A stretch of DNA of 64,000 nt from Bacillus thuringiensis (GCF_001182785.1 NZ_CP012099.1:4400501-4464500), one strand, 5' to 3'; positions 29,801-38,643 are shown, counted from the first letter of the stretch. A program made the numbers and translations. The notes: a model not told the origin generated them from the letters alone.

Positions 29801-30187
29801 GCCATCTTTACCTGGTGAAATAGCAATTAATCCTTTCGCATAATGCGCAAGCCACTTCTTAGGAATACCTTCTTTGGACTTTGTCATAATACTGCTAGAA
29901 ATCTTTAATAAATTTTGGTAGCCTATTTCATTCTCAGCAAGTAATACAAGCGGATAAGACCTTTCTTCTTCTTCACTAAAAATAGAAGCGGTTAATCCAA
30001 TAACAGGCTGTATACCATGTTTCTTACATGCTTTATAAAACGGAATAACGCCATACATAACATTTTCATCCGTAATAGCCAGCGATGAAAAACCAAGTTC
30101 TTTCGCCCTGACTACAAGCTCATCAATTTTACAAGCACTTTTTAATAAACTAAAAACGGTTTGACATTGTAAATGCACAAACTTCAC
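26861..30187 (-). CDS. dnaE: DNA polymerase III subunit alpha, DnaE type
   Basis: This is the second replicative polymerase of low-GC Gram-positives. It extends RNA primers before handing over to PolC. The 1108-residue protein has an N-terminal PHP domain, the C-family polymerase domain with catalytic aspartates in TLPDIDIDFPDVRRDE, a helix-hairpin-helix region and a C-terminal OB fold (VRVIRTKKFQKMAFITF). There is no exonuclease insertion, which separates it from PolC. It is divergent from ytrH, sharing the short region 30188-30304. Confidence 0.96.
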   Translation of the reverse strand: MKFVHLQCQTVFSLLKSACKIDELVVRAKELGFSSLAITDENVMYGVIPFYKACKKHGIQPVIGLTASIFSEEEERSYPLVLLAENEIGYQNLLKISSSIMTKSKEGIPKKWLAHYAKGLIAISPGKDGEIEQLLLEDNESQAEEVARTYQNMFGHFYMSLQHHAIQDELLLQEKLPEFISRVNIPVVATNDVRYINQSDALVHECLLSVESGTKMTDPDRPRLKTDQYYLKSSDEMEALFSHAPEAIQNTMKIAERCQVEIPFHVNQLPKFPVSSNETSDIYLRRVCEEGLRKRYGAPKEVHIKRLNHELNVISRMGFSDYFLIVWDFMKYAHENHILTGPGRGSAAGSLVSYVLEITDIDPIEYDLLFERFLNPERVTLPDIDIDFPDVRRDEMIRYVKDKYGQIRVAQIVTFGTLAAKAAIRDIARVMGLPPRDIDIFSKLIPSKLGITLKDAYEESQSLREFIQGNLLHERVFEIAKRVEGLPRHTSIHAAGVIMSQEPLTGSVAIQEGHNDVYVTQYPADALEELGLLKMDFLGLRNLTLLENIIKFIANKTGKEIDIRNLPLQDEKTFQLLGRGDTTGVFQLESGGMRNVLRGLKPNEFEDIVAVNSLYRPGPMEQIPTFIESKHGKRKIEYLHPDLKPILERTYGVIVYQEQIMQIASKLAGFSLGEADLLRRAVSKKNRDILDQERKHFVQGCLQNGYDETSAEKIYDLIVRFANYGFNRSHAVAYSMIGYQLAYLKANYTLEFMTALLSSAIGNEDKIVQYIRETKRKGFHVLPPSLQKSGYNFQIEGNAIRYSLLSIRNIGMATVTALLEEREKRMFEDLFEFCLRMPSKFVTERNLEAFVWSGCFDDFGVSRTNLWKSLKGALEYANLARDLGDAVPKSKYVQGEELSFIEQLNKEKEALGFYLSSYPTAQYVKLAKELEIPSLAQAMRHKKKVQRAIVYITSVRVIRTKKFQKMAFITFCDQNDEMEAVLFPETYIHFSDKLQEGAIVLVDGTIELRNHKLQWIVNGLYPLEEMDVYEEKKDASVYVKLPSQYEKKLLNQVTKILFDYSGFAKVLIYYEKEHKMVQLSRSLSIHPSEECLGALREIVGEENVVVKI

Positions 30188-30304
30188 TGTTGTACCCTCT
30201 CTTTACCTATTTGACTACTTTTATTATAGGTGATGAGGAAAGCGGAAATCAAAACATACTTCTTATACTTTGTCCATATATATGAAGAAGAAAGGGGAAT
30301 GACG

Positions 30305-30643
30305 ATGGATGTAAGAGAACATACTTTTTTCTCTCTGCTTATTATTAGTTATTTTATTGCCTTTGGGGTTATACTTGGCGGTTCATTAATTGGTGGATTT
30401 GGTGCGTTTCTTATCGGAAAACCGGCTCTAACTTACATTAATCAATTCGCCCAAAATTTAAGAATTTGGGCACTCGTTGCAGCAATCGGCGGAACATTCG
30501 ATACCTTTTATAGCTTTGAAAGAAGTTTCTTTGGCGGAGATATGAAAGATATCGTAAAACAAATTCTCCTTATTTTTTTCGCAACTGGTGGTATGCAAAC
30601 AGGTCTCATTATTATTAAATGGCTAACGCAGGAACATGTATGA
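30305..30643 (+). CDS. ytrH: Sporulation membrane protein YtrH
   Basis: This 112-residue protein with about three membrane helices matches YtrH, which with YtrI is made in the mother cell and needed for efficient sporulation. The ATG at 30305 lies 7 bases after AAAGGGG. Longer in-frame starts back to 30230 lack a ribosome binding site and would enter the dnaE promoter region. The next gene starts inside its stop codon. Confidence 0.85.
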   Translation: MDVREHTFFSLLIISYFIAFGVILGGSLIGGFGAFLIGKPALTYINQFAQNLRIWALVAAIGGTFDTFYSFERSFFGGDMKDIVKQILLIFFATGGMQTGLIIIKWLTQEHV

Positions 30644-31143
30644 GAGTACCAAGTGCCAATACAGCAAAAAGATGGTACTTAGTATTAGCTGGTGCTGCTG
30701 TTGGAGGCGTGTTGAGCTGGTTTATTTTTTTGTACATATACGGTGTTTTTCAAGAAGAACAAGCTAGTAAAATAGCAGAACAAAGAGAAATTATAGAAAA
30801 ACAAGAAGCAAAGCTCCACGTCCTTCTCGAAGATCAAGAAAAATTGAACACTGAAAATAAACGGCTCTTAACCATTCAAGAAATTAAAATAAAACTTATC
30901 AATCGAGAAAAATACGATTTAGACAATCTTACACTCGAAAATATGACTACATCTATCCATAATGACCTCCAGCATCTTTTAACGAAAAACATTCAAAGTA
31001 TCGCAAAAAATAAAGACCTACTCAAAAAGGTAATCGAAAACAAAACGTACAAACATTACGATCGACTATACCGTTTTAAAGTCGATACAATATCTTTTGA
31101 TACAGTGCTTGAAATTAGCATTACTATAGAGAAAGAAAAATAA
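30640..31143 (+). CDS. ytrI: Sporulation membrane protein YtrI
   Basis: The 167-residue protein has one membrane helix (about residues 14-36) followed by a charged coiled-coil region (EEQASKIAEQREIIEKQEAK and onward) and a C-terminal folded part. Its ATG overlaps the ytrH stop as ATGA, with CAGGA upstream, so translation is coupled. YtrI is a mother-cell sporulation protein in B. subtilis; its biochemical role is unknown. Confidence 0.83.
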   Translation: MRVPSANTAKRWYLVLAGAAVGGVLSWFIFLYIYGVFQEEQASKIAEQREIIEKQEAKLHVLLEDQEKLNTENKRLLTIQEIKIKLINREKYDLDNLTLENMTTSIHNDLQHLLTKNIQSIAKNKDLLKKVIENKTYKHYDRLYRFKVDTISFDTVLEISITIEKEK

Positions 31144-31174
31144 AGAAGGAGGGCTTTAGCGCCGCTCCTTCTTT
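31142..31174. terminator. Bidirectional terminator between ytrI and nrnA
   Basis: The stem AAAGAAGGAG / CTCCTTCTTT lies between two convergent genes, with T residues on both outer flanks. Confidence 0.85.
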
Positions 31175-31194
31175 TCGTTCTAACATATAATCTC

Positions 31195-32127
31195 TTATTT
31201 ACAAATCTCACGTAAATCAGCAAAAAGACGATCCGCTTCTTCCCAAGAAGATGCCTTGGCACCAGAAGCCATCGGATGTCCTCCGCCGTTATATTGCATT
31301 GCCAATTTGTTTATAACTGGTCCTTTTGAACGAAGACGAACACGAATTACGTCGTCTTCCTCTAAAAATAGAACCCACGCCTTTAATCCGTCAATATTGC
31401 CAAGCGCTCCAACAACACCAGATGCTTCAGAAGGAAGTACATCAAATTCTTCTAATACTTCTTTCGTTAATTTAATGTAAGCTGCTCCTTCTTCTACCAT
31501 CGTAAAGTTCTGTAAAATATAACCGTTTAAACGAGCAATTTTTTCTTTTGTCTTATACATTTCATTGTATAAATCTGTGAATTTCACATCCATGTCAACA
31601 AGCTCACTTACGTAACGAAGTGTTTTTGCTGTCGTATTTGGGAATAAGAAACGACCTGTATCTCCAACAATTCCCGCTAAAATAAGGCGAGCTGCTTCTT
31701 TTGTTATTTTTAATCCTTTATCTTTTCCATACGTGTAAAACTCGTAAATCATTTCACTTGTAGAACTCGCTGTCGTATCTACCCATGTAATATCTCCATA
31801 TGGATCTTCATTTGGATGATGATCAATTTTAATTAACATCTTCCCTTTTGTATAGCGTTGATCGTCAACACGTTCTTGATTCGCAGTATCACAAACAATA
31901 ACAAGCGCATTTTCGTATACACTATCTTCAATATCATCCATTACTCGTAAGTATGCTAGTGACGGTTCATTGTACCCAACCGTATAAATATTTTTCTCTG
32001 GAAACGATTCTTGTAGAATTGTACCAAGACCACCCTGTGAACCTAATGCATCTGGATCCGGACGCACGTGGCGATGAATAATAATTGTATCAAACTCTTT
32101 AATTGCTCCTAAAATTTGCTCATGCAT
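31195..32127 (-). CDS. nrnA: Bifunctional oligoribonuclease / pAp phosphatase NrnA
   Basis: NrnA degrades nano-RNAs and removes the 3'-phosphate of pAp. The DHH domain motifs are HRHVRPDPDALGSQ, CDTANQERVD and KIDHHPNED, followed by IVGDTGRF, and the DHHA1 domain ends with GGGHPMASGAK. The protein has 310 residues from the ATG at 32127, which is 9 bases after AAAGGAG; the longer ORF includes this site. Confidence 0.95.
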   Translation of the reverse strand: MHEQILGAIKEFDTIIIHRHVRPDPDALGSQGGLGTILQESFPEKNIYTVGYNEPSLAYLRVMDDIEDSVYENALVIVCDTANQERVDDQRYTKGKMLIKIDHHPNEDPYGDITWVDTTASSTSEMIYEFYTYGKDKGLKITKEAARLILAGIVGDTGRFLFPNTTAKTLRYVSELVDMDVKFTDLYNEMYKTKEKIARLNGYILQNFTMVEEGAAYIKLTKEVLEEFDVLPSEASGVVGALGNIDGLKAWVLFLEEDDVIRVRLRSKGPVINKLAMQYNGGGHPMASGAKASSWEEADRLFADLREICK

Positions 32128-32287
32128 ATGTATAATCTCCTTTTTAATCAACTTCTTCACTTTATCCTCCATTATAACGGAAAGTATTTCATACATGCGA
32201 ACAATTGCTTTATAATAAAAGTTAGAAAGTTTAGATATTTCTTTTTTCTTTTCTATTATTTTTCACAAAGCGATGGGAGTGTTCATT

Positions 32288-32593
32288 ATGCCAGTATTAG
32301 TCTTCTGTATTATCGTCTCATTTATGTTGTACCTCTTTTACAAAACAAAATACTTTCGTACAAACCGCCCAATGGAAAAAGGTTGGCTCTCAGGAAAATC
32401 CGCAATGGCACTCGGTTCATTCGTTTTATTTTTCGGGGTAAACCAATTCTTTTTAGAACTTTCAACCGCCCGTATTATTGTTGGTGTTTTATTCGTTCTA
32501 TTTGGTAGTGCAAGTGTATTTAATGGATTTCGCCAATACAAACACTTCTTACCATTAGCAGTTAAAGAAGCCGAAGTCTATGAAGCAACATAA
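32288..32593 (+). CDS. ytpI: YtpI family membrane protein
   Basis: A 101-residue protein with three membrane segments (about residues 3-17, 38-58 and 60-80) that fits YtpI by size, composition and location between nrnA and ytoI. The ATG at 32288 lies 8 bases after GGGAG. Function unknown. Confidence 0.75.
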   Translation: MPVLVFCIIVSFMLYLFYKTKYFRTNRPMEKGWLSGKSAMALGSFVLFFGVNQFFLELSTARIIVGVLFVLFGSASVFNGFRQYKHFLPLAVKEAEVYEAT

Positions 32594-32622
32594 AAAAAGC
32601 ATCAATATTGTGATGCTTTTTT
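32593..32622. terminator. Bidirectional terminator after ytpI
   Basis: The stem AAAAAAGCATCA / TGATGCTTTTTT lies between convergent genes and has T-runs on both sides. Confidence 0.9.
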
Positions 32623-32865
32623 ACGTCCCTTAACTTTCAAAATCATATATGCAACAAACGCAGATGGTATATTAAATGGGTTACCTTGTACGTGAAAATG
32701 TAATTGTTCTTCTCCAAAAGACATTTTTTCATATAGCTCTCGCTGAGATAATCCTGTCTTTTCCTTTTTTTCACGTAAACCTTGTAAATATAAATATTGG
32801 ATCGGTATCATTACAAGGAAGTAAAATAGTGCGATACTACCAAAAAAGAGTACTGTTGATGACAT
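32602..32865 (-). CDS. Small membrane protein of unknown function
   Basis: An 87-residue protein with a first hydrophobic helix (MSSTVLFFGSIALFYFLVMI) and a weaker one near the C-terminus (PSAFVAYMILKV), joined by a charged segment. The ATG at 32865 follows GGAAGGTGG at 8 bases; an in-frame ATG nine codons upstream lacks a site. The terminator shared with ytpI overlaps its last codons. I do not recognise the family. Confidence 0.6.
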   Translation of the reverse strand: MSSTVLFFGSIALFYFLVMIPIQYLYLQGLREKKEKTGLSQRELYEKMSFGEEQLHFHVQGNPFNIPSAFVAYMILKVKGRKKASQY

Positions 32866-33019
32866 AATGTATACCACCTTCCAAAAATCCATTTTCTTAC
32901 AATATAATCATAACACAATATACAACAAAATTGAATTACTATTCTGTCTTTTGTCACATTACTTTCCCACTAGCTTTTCCACTCCATCTAAAATCATGCC
33001 TTTCAAATTTAAAACAACA

Positions 33020-33060
33020 AAAAAGATGGAACAAATCAAAACGATTTGTTCCATCTTTTT
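33020..33060 (-). terminator. ytoI terminator
   Basis: A perfect 18-bp stem (33020-33037 with 33043-33060) with a 5-base loop. It overlaps the ytoI stop codon and ends in T residues on the minus strand. Confidence 0.93.
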
Positions 33061-34372
33061 ATTTATCGATTAACTGCACCATAAGTAATGCTTTTCCAAC
33101 GACATTACCATCATGATGCACCTCTACATCGACCTTACCAAATTTACGTCCAATTTCTAATACTTTCGGATGAACGGATACAACATTATCAATTTGAACT
33201 GGTTTTACGAAATAAATCGTTAAGTTTTCAACAATTAAATCGCTTTTCTTTTGCGCACGAATGACGCGATTTGTCGCTTCTGTCACAATTGTTGCAAATA
33301 CACCGTACGATAACGTTCCGATTGAGTTCGTCATTTGCGGCGTCACTGAAAATTGATATAGATGCTCATTTTTCGCTTCTTTTGGCGTCATAAATTGATT
33401 CGTTACAATATCATCAATTGTTTCTCCAACTTGTGGCTGACGTTGAATCATTTGCAGTGCCTGAAGTACATCTTGACGGCTAATAATACCTTGCAGTTTA
33501 TTTCCTTCCTCAACGACAGGAAGTAATTCAATTCCTTCCCACACCATCATACGTGCCGCAGCTGCGACAGACATTTTACCATTCACTGTAATTGGGTGTT
33601 TTGTCATTACTTTATCAATTGGTGTTTCTTTCGCTACACCGATCATGTCTTTTGAAGTTACGATTCCTAGCACTTTTTTATTTTCATCGACAATTGGATA
33701 TCTTCCGTGCATTGTCTCTTCATTATATGCATGCCATTGCTGTACTGTATCATGCGGCTTTAAATATAACGTTTCTTCAATTGGTGTTAAAATATCCTCA
33801 ACAAGTACAATTTCTTTCTTAATCAGTTGATCATAAATTGCACGGTTAATTAACGTTGCGACCGTAAATGTATCGTAGCTACTTGAAATAATCGGCAGCT
33901 TTAATTCATCTGCTAATTTCTTCACATGATCTTCCGTATCAAATCCGCCCGTAATTAATACAGCGGCTCCAGTTTCTAGCGCCAATTGATGTGCATTCGT
34001 ACGGTTACCAATAATGAGTAAATTCCCAGCTTCTGTATAGCGCATCATCGCTTCTAATTTCATAGCTCCGATTACGAATTTATTTAATGTTTTATGTAGT
34101 CCTTCTCTGCCCCCAAGTACTTGACCGTCAACAATGTTAACGACTTCTGCATATGTCAGTTTTTCGATATTCTCTTTCTTCTTTTGTTCAATTCGAATTG
34201 TTCCGACACGTTCAATTGTACTAACATATCCTTTATTTTCTGCATCTTTAATTGCACGGTAAGCTGTCCCTTCACTTACACTCAAATCTTTCGCAATTTG
34301 TCTTACAGAAATTTTATGGCCTACTGGCAGGCTATTAATATGTTCTAAAATTTGGTTATGCTTGGTAGCCAA
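33059..34372 (-). CDS. ytoI: DRTGG/CBS/hot-dog multidomain regulator YtoI
   Basis: The 437-residue protein has, in order, an N-terminal helix-turn-helix (ISVRQIAKDLSVSEGTAYRA), a DRTGG domain (about residues 70-180), a pair of CBS domains (about 195-310, MHGRYPIVDENKKVLGIVT and LLPVVEEGNKLQGIIS) and a C-terminal thioesterase-like hot-dog domain. CBS pairs bind adenosine nucleotides, so it may be a nucleotide-sensing transcription factor; no target is known to me. The ORF position opposite ytkL and downstream from ytpI agrees with YtoI. Confidence 0.85.
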   Translation of the reverse strand: MATKHNQILEHINSLPVGHKISVRQIAKDLSVSEGTAYRAIKDAENKGYVSTIERVGTIRIEQKKKENIEKLTYAEVVNIVDGQVLGGREGLHKTLNKFVIGAMKLEAMMRYTEAGNLLIIGNRTNAHQLALETGAAVLITGGFDTEDHVKKLADELKLPIISSSYDTFTVATLINRAIYDQLIKKEIVLVEDILTPIEETLYLKPHDTVQQWHAYNEETMHGRYPIVDENKKVLGIVTSKDMIGVAKETPIDKVMTKHPITVNGKMSVAAAARMMVWEGIELLPVVEEGNKLQGIISRQDVLQALQMIQRQPQVGETIDDIVTNQFMTPKEAKNEHLYQFSVTPQMTNSIGTLSYGVFATIVTEATNRVIRAQKKSDLIVENLTIYFVKPVQIDNVVSVHPKVLEIGRKFGKVDVEVHHDGNVVGKALLMVQLIDK

Positions 34373-34616
34373 ATGGTTTCACCATACTTTCTTTTCCCTA
34401 AATTCTTCATGTGTTGTACTTTCAGTATACTATATTTTCAAAACTGTTACACTCTCTCTTTGCATACCTGTACTATTTTTTTTATAACAAAATGACTCTT
34501 ACATTCCACCAGTCATTCTATGACAACAATGTAATGCTTTTGTCATCTCATTCGATAGTTCGCCCACTTGATTCCCTATACAATGAAGACAAGAAATAAA
34601 ACAAAGGAGCGAACAC

Positions 34617-34778
34617 ATGATGAAAAAACTTTTAGAGGTTGTAGGTGCTGTATTTTTAGCTTTCGTAGATGGGAAAAAAGTTGCAATGGAATTGAATGAA
34701 ACACCTGAACAACCACGTACCAAAAGAAAAGAATCACCAAAACAAATACAAGCATTAAAAGCTGTCCTACACACGTAA
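34617..34778 (+). CDS. Small protein of unknown function, 53 residues
   Basis: An ATG 7 bases after AAAGGAG opens a 53-residue frame, MMKKLLEVVGAVFLAFVDG followed by a polar, basic tail. A strong terminator follows directly. The N-terminal half may be an amphipathic or membrane helix. I do not recognise it. The 244 bases upstream (34373-34616) hold its promoter and that of ytoI. Confidence 0.6.
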   Translation: MMKKLLEVVGAVFLAFVDGKKVAMELNETPEQPRTKRKESPKQIQALKAVLHT

Positions 34779-34779
34779 A

Positions 34780-34813
34780 AAACCCTTCACTTTTCTTTTC
34801 AAATGAAGGGTTT
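34780..34813. terminator. Bidirectional terminator between the small gene and ytkL
   Basis: The stem AAACCCTTCA / TGAAGGGTTT with T residues on both outer sides, between convergent genes. Confidence 0.88.
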
Positions 34814-34818
34814 CTTTT

Positions 34819-35502
34819 CTATAGTGTAATACTTTCTCCAGCTTCTAATACTTTCCCTGTACAATTTTGTAGCTTTTCTACAAATTGATATGGATCTTGT
34901 TCAATAACTGGGAACGTATTGTAATGCATCGGTACAACAGTTTTCGCATTAATCCATTTTGCTGCTAATACAGCATCTTCTGGTCCCATTGTGAAATTAT
35001 CACCAATTGGTAAAAATGCTAGATCAACTTTATTCAATTCCCCAATTAACTTCATATCAGAGAATAGCGCAGTATCTCCTGCATGGTACACTGTTTTCTC
35101 TTCTGCTGTAAATAAAATACCTGCTGGCATACCTGTATATGTAATCGTCTTATTTGCTTCATCAATATAACTAGAGCCGTGGAATGCTTGTGTAAACTTC
35201 ACTTTTCCGAAGTCAAATTCATGTGAACCACCAATATGCATCGGATGTGTATTTACACCTTGCCAACTTAAAAATGTTGCTAGTTCAAATGGCGCTACAA
35301 CAACTGCATTATTTTTCTTCGCAAGTTCTACTGTATCTCCAACATGATCACCGTGTCCATGCGATAAAAGGATTGCATCCACTTTTACATCTTCAGCTTT
35401 TAAATCTGTTTTCGGATTACCTGTTAAAAACGGGTCAATTAAAATAACTTTTCCATTCGCCTCAATTTTCACAACTGAATGTCCATGATAAGATACTTTC
35501 AT
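34819..35502 (-). CDS. ytkL: UPF0173 metal-dependent hydrolase YtkL
   Basis: This 227-residue metallo-beta-lactamase-fold hydrolase carries the metal motif [12 protein letters not shown] (about residue 48), further His and Asp ligands in YHAGDTALF and a C-terminal VPMHYNTFP. Its natural substrate is unknown. The length and gene position fit YtkL. Confidence 0.9.
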   Translation of the reverse strand: MKVSYHGHSVVKIEANGKVILIDPFLTGNPKTDLKAEDVKVDAILLSHGHGDHVGDTVELAKKNNAVVVAPFELATFLSWQGVNTHPMHIGGSHEFDFGKVKFTQAFHGSSYIDEANKTITYTGMPAGILFTAEEKTVYHAGDTALFSDMKLIGELNKVDLAFLPIGDNFTMGPEDAVLAAKWINAKTVVPMHYNTFPVIEQDPYQFVEKLQNCTGKVLEAGESITL

Positions 35503-35651
35503 TATTACATTCCTCCCCTATTCACATTCTCACTTTTTATTCTACATGATTTTTCAATTCCCTGTCTTTTCTAACATCTATTTACTTGTCATAACGCTTT
35601 CTTCCGAGTTAAAGTTATATTTGTAATTAAATATCTCGGGGGTGCCAATCG

Positions 35652-36749
35652 ATGAATGCTAGATTAGAAAATTTAATGCAATGGCTAAAAGAAAAAAACG
35701 TAGAAGCTGCGTTCTTAACTTCTACACCGAACGTCTTCTACATGACGAACTTCCACTGTGAACCGCATGAAAGATTACTTGGTATGTTTGTATTCCAAGA
35801 AAAAGAACCTATTTTAATTTGTCCTAAAATGGAAGAAGGTCAAGCACGTAACGCTGGCTGGGCACATGAAATTATCGGATTTACTGATACTGACAGACCA
35901 TGGGATATGATTGCAAAAGCAATTAAAGACCGCGGCATCAATGCAAATGCAGTTGCAATTGAAAAAGAACATTTAAACGTAGAGCGCTACGAAGAATTAA
36001 CGAAATTATTCCCAAATGCAGCTTTCAAATCAGCTGAGGAGAAAGTTCGCGAACTTCGTTTAATTAAAGATGAAAAAGAACTTTCTATTTTACGCGAAGC
36101 AGCTAAAATGGCGGACTACGCTGTTGAAGTTGGTGTAAATGCAATTAAAGAAAACCGCAGCGAGCTAGAAGTATTAGCAATTATTGAACACGAATTAAAA
36201 ACAAAAGGCATACATAAAATGTCATTTGATACGATGGTATTAGCGGGTGCAAACTCTGCTCTTCCACACGGTATTCCTGGCGCAAACAAAATGAAGCGCG
36301 GTGATTTCGTACTATTTGATTTAGGTGTAATCATTGAAGGTTATTGCTCTGATATTACACGTACAGTAGCATTCGGTGAGATTTCTGAAGAGCAAACTCG
36401 CATTTACAACACTGTACTTGCTGGACAACTACAAGCAGTTGAAGCATGTAAACCAGGTGTTACACTTGGCGCAATCGACAACGCTGCTCGTTCTGTTATC
36501 GCAGATGCAGGTTACGGAGACTTCTTCCCGCACCGACTTGGTCATGGACTTGGAATTAGCGTACACGAATATCCAGATGTAAAAGCTGGTAACGAGTCTC
36601 CATTAAAAGAAGGTATGGTCTTCACAATCGAACCTGGTATTTACGTACCAAACGTAGGTGGCGTTCGTATTGAAGATGATATTTACATCACAAAAGACGG
36701 ATCAGAAATTTTAACGAAATTCCCGAAAGAATTACAATTTGTGAAATAA
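35652..36749 (+). CDS. Xaa-Pro peptidase (M24 family)
   Basis: A 365-residue M24 metallopeptidase that cleaves Xaa-Pro bonds. The N-terminal creatinase-like domain is followed by the pita-bread fold, with metal ligands in LFDLGVIIEGYCSDITR, HRLGHGLGISVHEYP, FTIEPGIY and RIEDDI. The ATG lies 8 bases after GGGGGT. Family members are called PepQ or Xaa-Pro aminopeptidase, and I cannot choose between dipeptidase and aminopeptidase. Its stop codon touches a bcr1 element. Confidence 0.9.
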   Translation: MNARLENLMQWLKEKNVEAAFLTSTPNVFYMTNFHCEPHERLLGMFVFQEKEPILICPKMEEGQARNAGWAHEIIGFTDTDRPWDMIAKAIKDRGINANAVAIEKEHLNVERYEELTKLFPNAAFKSAEEKVRELRLIKDEKELSILREAAKMADYAVEVGVNAIKENRSELEVLAIIEHELKTKGIHKMSFDTMVLAGANSALPHGIPGANKMKRGDFVLFDLGVIIEGYCSDITRTVAFGEISEEQTRIYNTVLAGQLQAVEACKPGVTLGAIDNAARSVIADAGYGDFFPHRLGHGLGISVHEYPDVKAGNESPLKEGMVFTIEPGIYVPNVGGVRIEDDIYITKDGSEILTKFPKELQFVK

Positions 36750-36906
36750 TAAAGTGAAACTTTAATCAGTGGGGATTTTGTTCATCCCCCACTGATTATC
36801 AGCCCTCACCAATCGGACTTTAACGGGCAGTAAGACCCCCACCTAACTTCTTTGCTTCCGCTGAATTTTGAGGTGGGGGTCTTACTGCCCGTTAAAGCGG
36901 GATAAA
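36749..36906 (+). repeat. bcr1 repeat, copy A (full length)
   Basis: A 158-base element bounded by ATAAA direct repeats (36749-36753 and 36902-36906). It begins ATAAAGTGAAACTTTAATCAG and ends GCGGGATAAA, and contains strong internal inverted repeats (CAGTGGGG/CCCCCACTG near the start and a long CGGGCAGTAAGACCCCCACC pairing with GGTGGGGGTCTTACTGCCCG). It matches the B. cereus-group bcr1 element, known for mobile behaviour and 5-base TTTAT duplications. The left repeat overlaps the last base of the peptidase stop codon, leaving the gene intact. Confidence 0.9.
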
Positions 36907-36930
36907 AAGGCAGCGTGAATGCTGCCTTTT
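36905..36930. terminator. Bidirectional terminator
   Basis: The stem AAAAGGCAGC / GCTGCCTTTT followed by T residues. Before the bcr1 insertion it would have been right behind the peptidase stop codon. Confidence 0.9.
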
Positions 36931-36931
36931 T

Positions 36932-37297
36932 TTATTTCTCTACTATTTCAAATTTCTCTACAATCATTCTTGCTGGATAACTTTCAAGTATTTGAGAAAA
37001 CCATACTTTTATTTTATCCCCTGTTTTTAACTGTTTACATGCGCCTTTGTCCTTAAAGCTCAAGACTATATGTGATGGATGCTCTTTATTCATTTGTTGT
37101 TCTATATAATTTTGTAACTCTACTTTTGTTTCAAACGTTTTATCATCGGCAAAAAACACCGTGTCATTTCTTAATATGATATACCCTTCTTTAGGGACTT
37201 CTTTTACCGTTACTTGCTCTACTTGTTTTGTAGTACACGCTGATAATATGACTAGAAATACACTTAAAAACATAACAATTTTCATATGCCTATTCAT
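36932..37297 (-). CDS. DUF3221-type lipoprotein
   Basis: A 121-residue secreted lipoprotein. The signal ends at the lipobox LSAC (Cys21), so the mature protein should be anchored to the outer face of the membrane. The remainder (EGYIILRNDTVFFADD, GDKIKVWFSQILESYPAR) fits the small OB-like DUF3221 family. It follows a second lipoprotein gene by 20 bases, so the pair is probably one operon. Function unknown. Confidence 0.75.
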   Translation of the reverse strand: MNRHMKIVMFLSVFLVILSACTTKQVEQVTVKEVPKEGYIILRNDTVFFADDKTFETKVELQNYIEQQMNKEHPSHIVLSFKDKGACKQLKTGDKIKVWFSQILESYPARMIVEKFEIVEK

Positions 37298-37317
37298 TTT
37301 TAACTCCTTACTCTAGG

Positions 37318-37692
37318 CTATTTCAAATTTAGCACCATCTTCTCCTCATACTTATCATCCCATTTAATTACAACTTCTATCGATTCATCTTTAGATAGAG
37401 GTGCACAACTTACACAAGAAGATTTCATTTCAACCCTTGCTCCTTTATGAACTTCTGACGTTTGTGTCATTGTACTAAAGGCTCCATTAATAGCAATCTC
37501 TAAGTTTTTAAATTCTGTATTCCCATCTCCGCCCTTGTACTGAAACGTAAACATTCCATCTTCACTGTCATCCTTAATATGCCCTTTATATTGTCCAGTC
37601 CAACTTTTGCTCTCGCTAGAAAAATTAACATACGAAATGGAACAGCTTCCTAAAAAGAAAATACTAATGAAAAAGAATAATGCTCTCTTCAT
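37318..37692 (-). CDS. Putative lipoprotein of unknown function
   Basis: A 124-residue protein with a signal peptide and lipobox LGSC. The mature part is beta-rich, with a CVSC motif (SSCVSCAPL). The ATG at 37692 lies 4-5 bases after GGAGGGGG; the longer ORF to 37716 would include that site. It is the first gene of a two-lipoprotein operon. I do not recognise a domain. Confidence 0.68.
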   Translation of the reverse strand: MKRALFFFISIFFLGSCSISYVNFSSESKSWTGQYKGHIKDDSEDGMFTFQYKGGDGNTEFKNLEIAINGAFSTMTQTSEVHKGARVEMKSSCVSCAPLSKDESIEVVIKWDDKYEEKMVLNLK

Positions 37693-37786
37693 AATGCCCC
37701 CTCCATTCAAATGCACTTATTTATTGTCTATTTCTTCCTCTTATTACATTATAAAAATACAGAATTTTCTAAAATAGGAGGTTTAT

Positions 37787-38614
37787 ATGTTACAACAACA
37801 GTTAGAAAAAATTCGTAATAATAATTACATCATAGATAACACACTTCATATTGATTCTTTAAGTTCCAGTATGCTTGAACATATCGGTGTTACTGATAGC
37901 TATTTAAGGGACAAACTCATCTACTCTACTTTTTATCATCTCATCAAAAATCGCTACCTTTCACACACACAATTACAGAAACTATTATTAGAAAGCATCG
38001 GTGAAAAATATTTATTGTATAAAATTCATTCAGATGATGAAGATGCTGTATTTACTCGCGCATTTACGACCTTATTAATTGCGCTCATTATAGATGCAGA
38101 TACAACTCATAATTTCTTATCACAGAATGATATTTTAACTGTAAAAGATCAATTAATTCTATATATGAACAACGAACATGATTTCCGCGGATATGTTCCA
38201 GACCACGGCTGGGCACATAGTATCGCTCATGCTTCCGATACATTTAAGGCGCTTGTTCATAATCCTAAACTAGAAACTTTACATTACGAAGAGATATTAA
38301 AAACTTTGTTAAACAAAGTTTTTGTCCATTCTATTTACTATAAATATGAAGAAGACGAGCGTCTCGTTTATCCGATTGTCGCAATGCTGCAAAATGGCCT
38401 GAAAGAAGAAATACTCATATTAGCCCTTCGTGACTTAGTAGCTCAATTACCGGTCCAAAAACAAGCACTACCTATTGAATCGTACGAGTTTCTATATGGA
38501 AATACAAAATCTTTCTTACGTAGCTTATTTTTCAGACTACGCACACTTTCTATATGTGAAGAAACCGAATTCGAAATTGAAAAATTGCTACAAGAGCTTC
38601 CAAAATATTATTAA
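37787..38614 (+). CDS. DUF2785 domain protein
   Basis: A 275-residue, mostly helical soluble protein. The motif DHGWAHSIAHASDTF in the middle is characteristic of DUF2785. The ATG follows TAGGAGG at 7 bases. No function is established. It is convergent with the small membrane protein gene at 38628 and shares a terminator with it. Confidence 0.78.
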   Translation: MLQQQLEKIRNNNYIIDNTLHIDSLSSSMLEHIGVTDSYLRDKLIYSTFYHLIKNRYLSHTQLQKLLLESIGEKYLLYKIHSDDEDAVFTRAFTTLLIALIIDADTTHNFLSQNDILTVKDQLILYMNNEHDFRGYVPDHGWAHSIAHASDTFKALVHNPKLETLHYEEILKTLLNKVFVHSIYYKYEEDERLVYPIVAMLQNGLKEEILILALRDLVAQLPVQKQALPIESYEFLYGNTKSFLRSLFFRLRTLSICEETEFEIEKLLQELPKYY

Positions 38615-38617
38615 AAA

Positions 38618-38643
38618 AGAAGGTCACTCAAAAAGTGCCTTCT
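38618..38643. terminator. Bidirectional terminator
   Basis: The stem AGAAGGTCACT / AGTGCCTTCT (one bulged base) lies between convergent genes and has T/A tracts on both sides. Confidence 0.8.
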
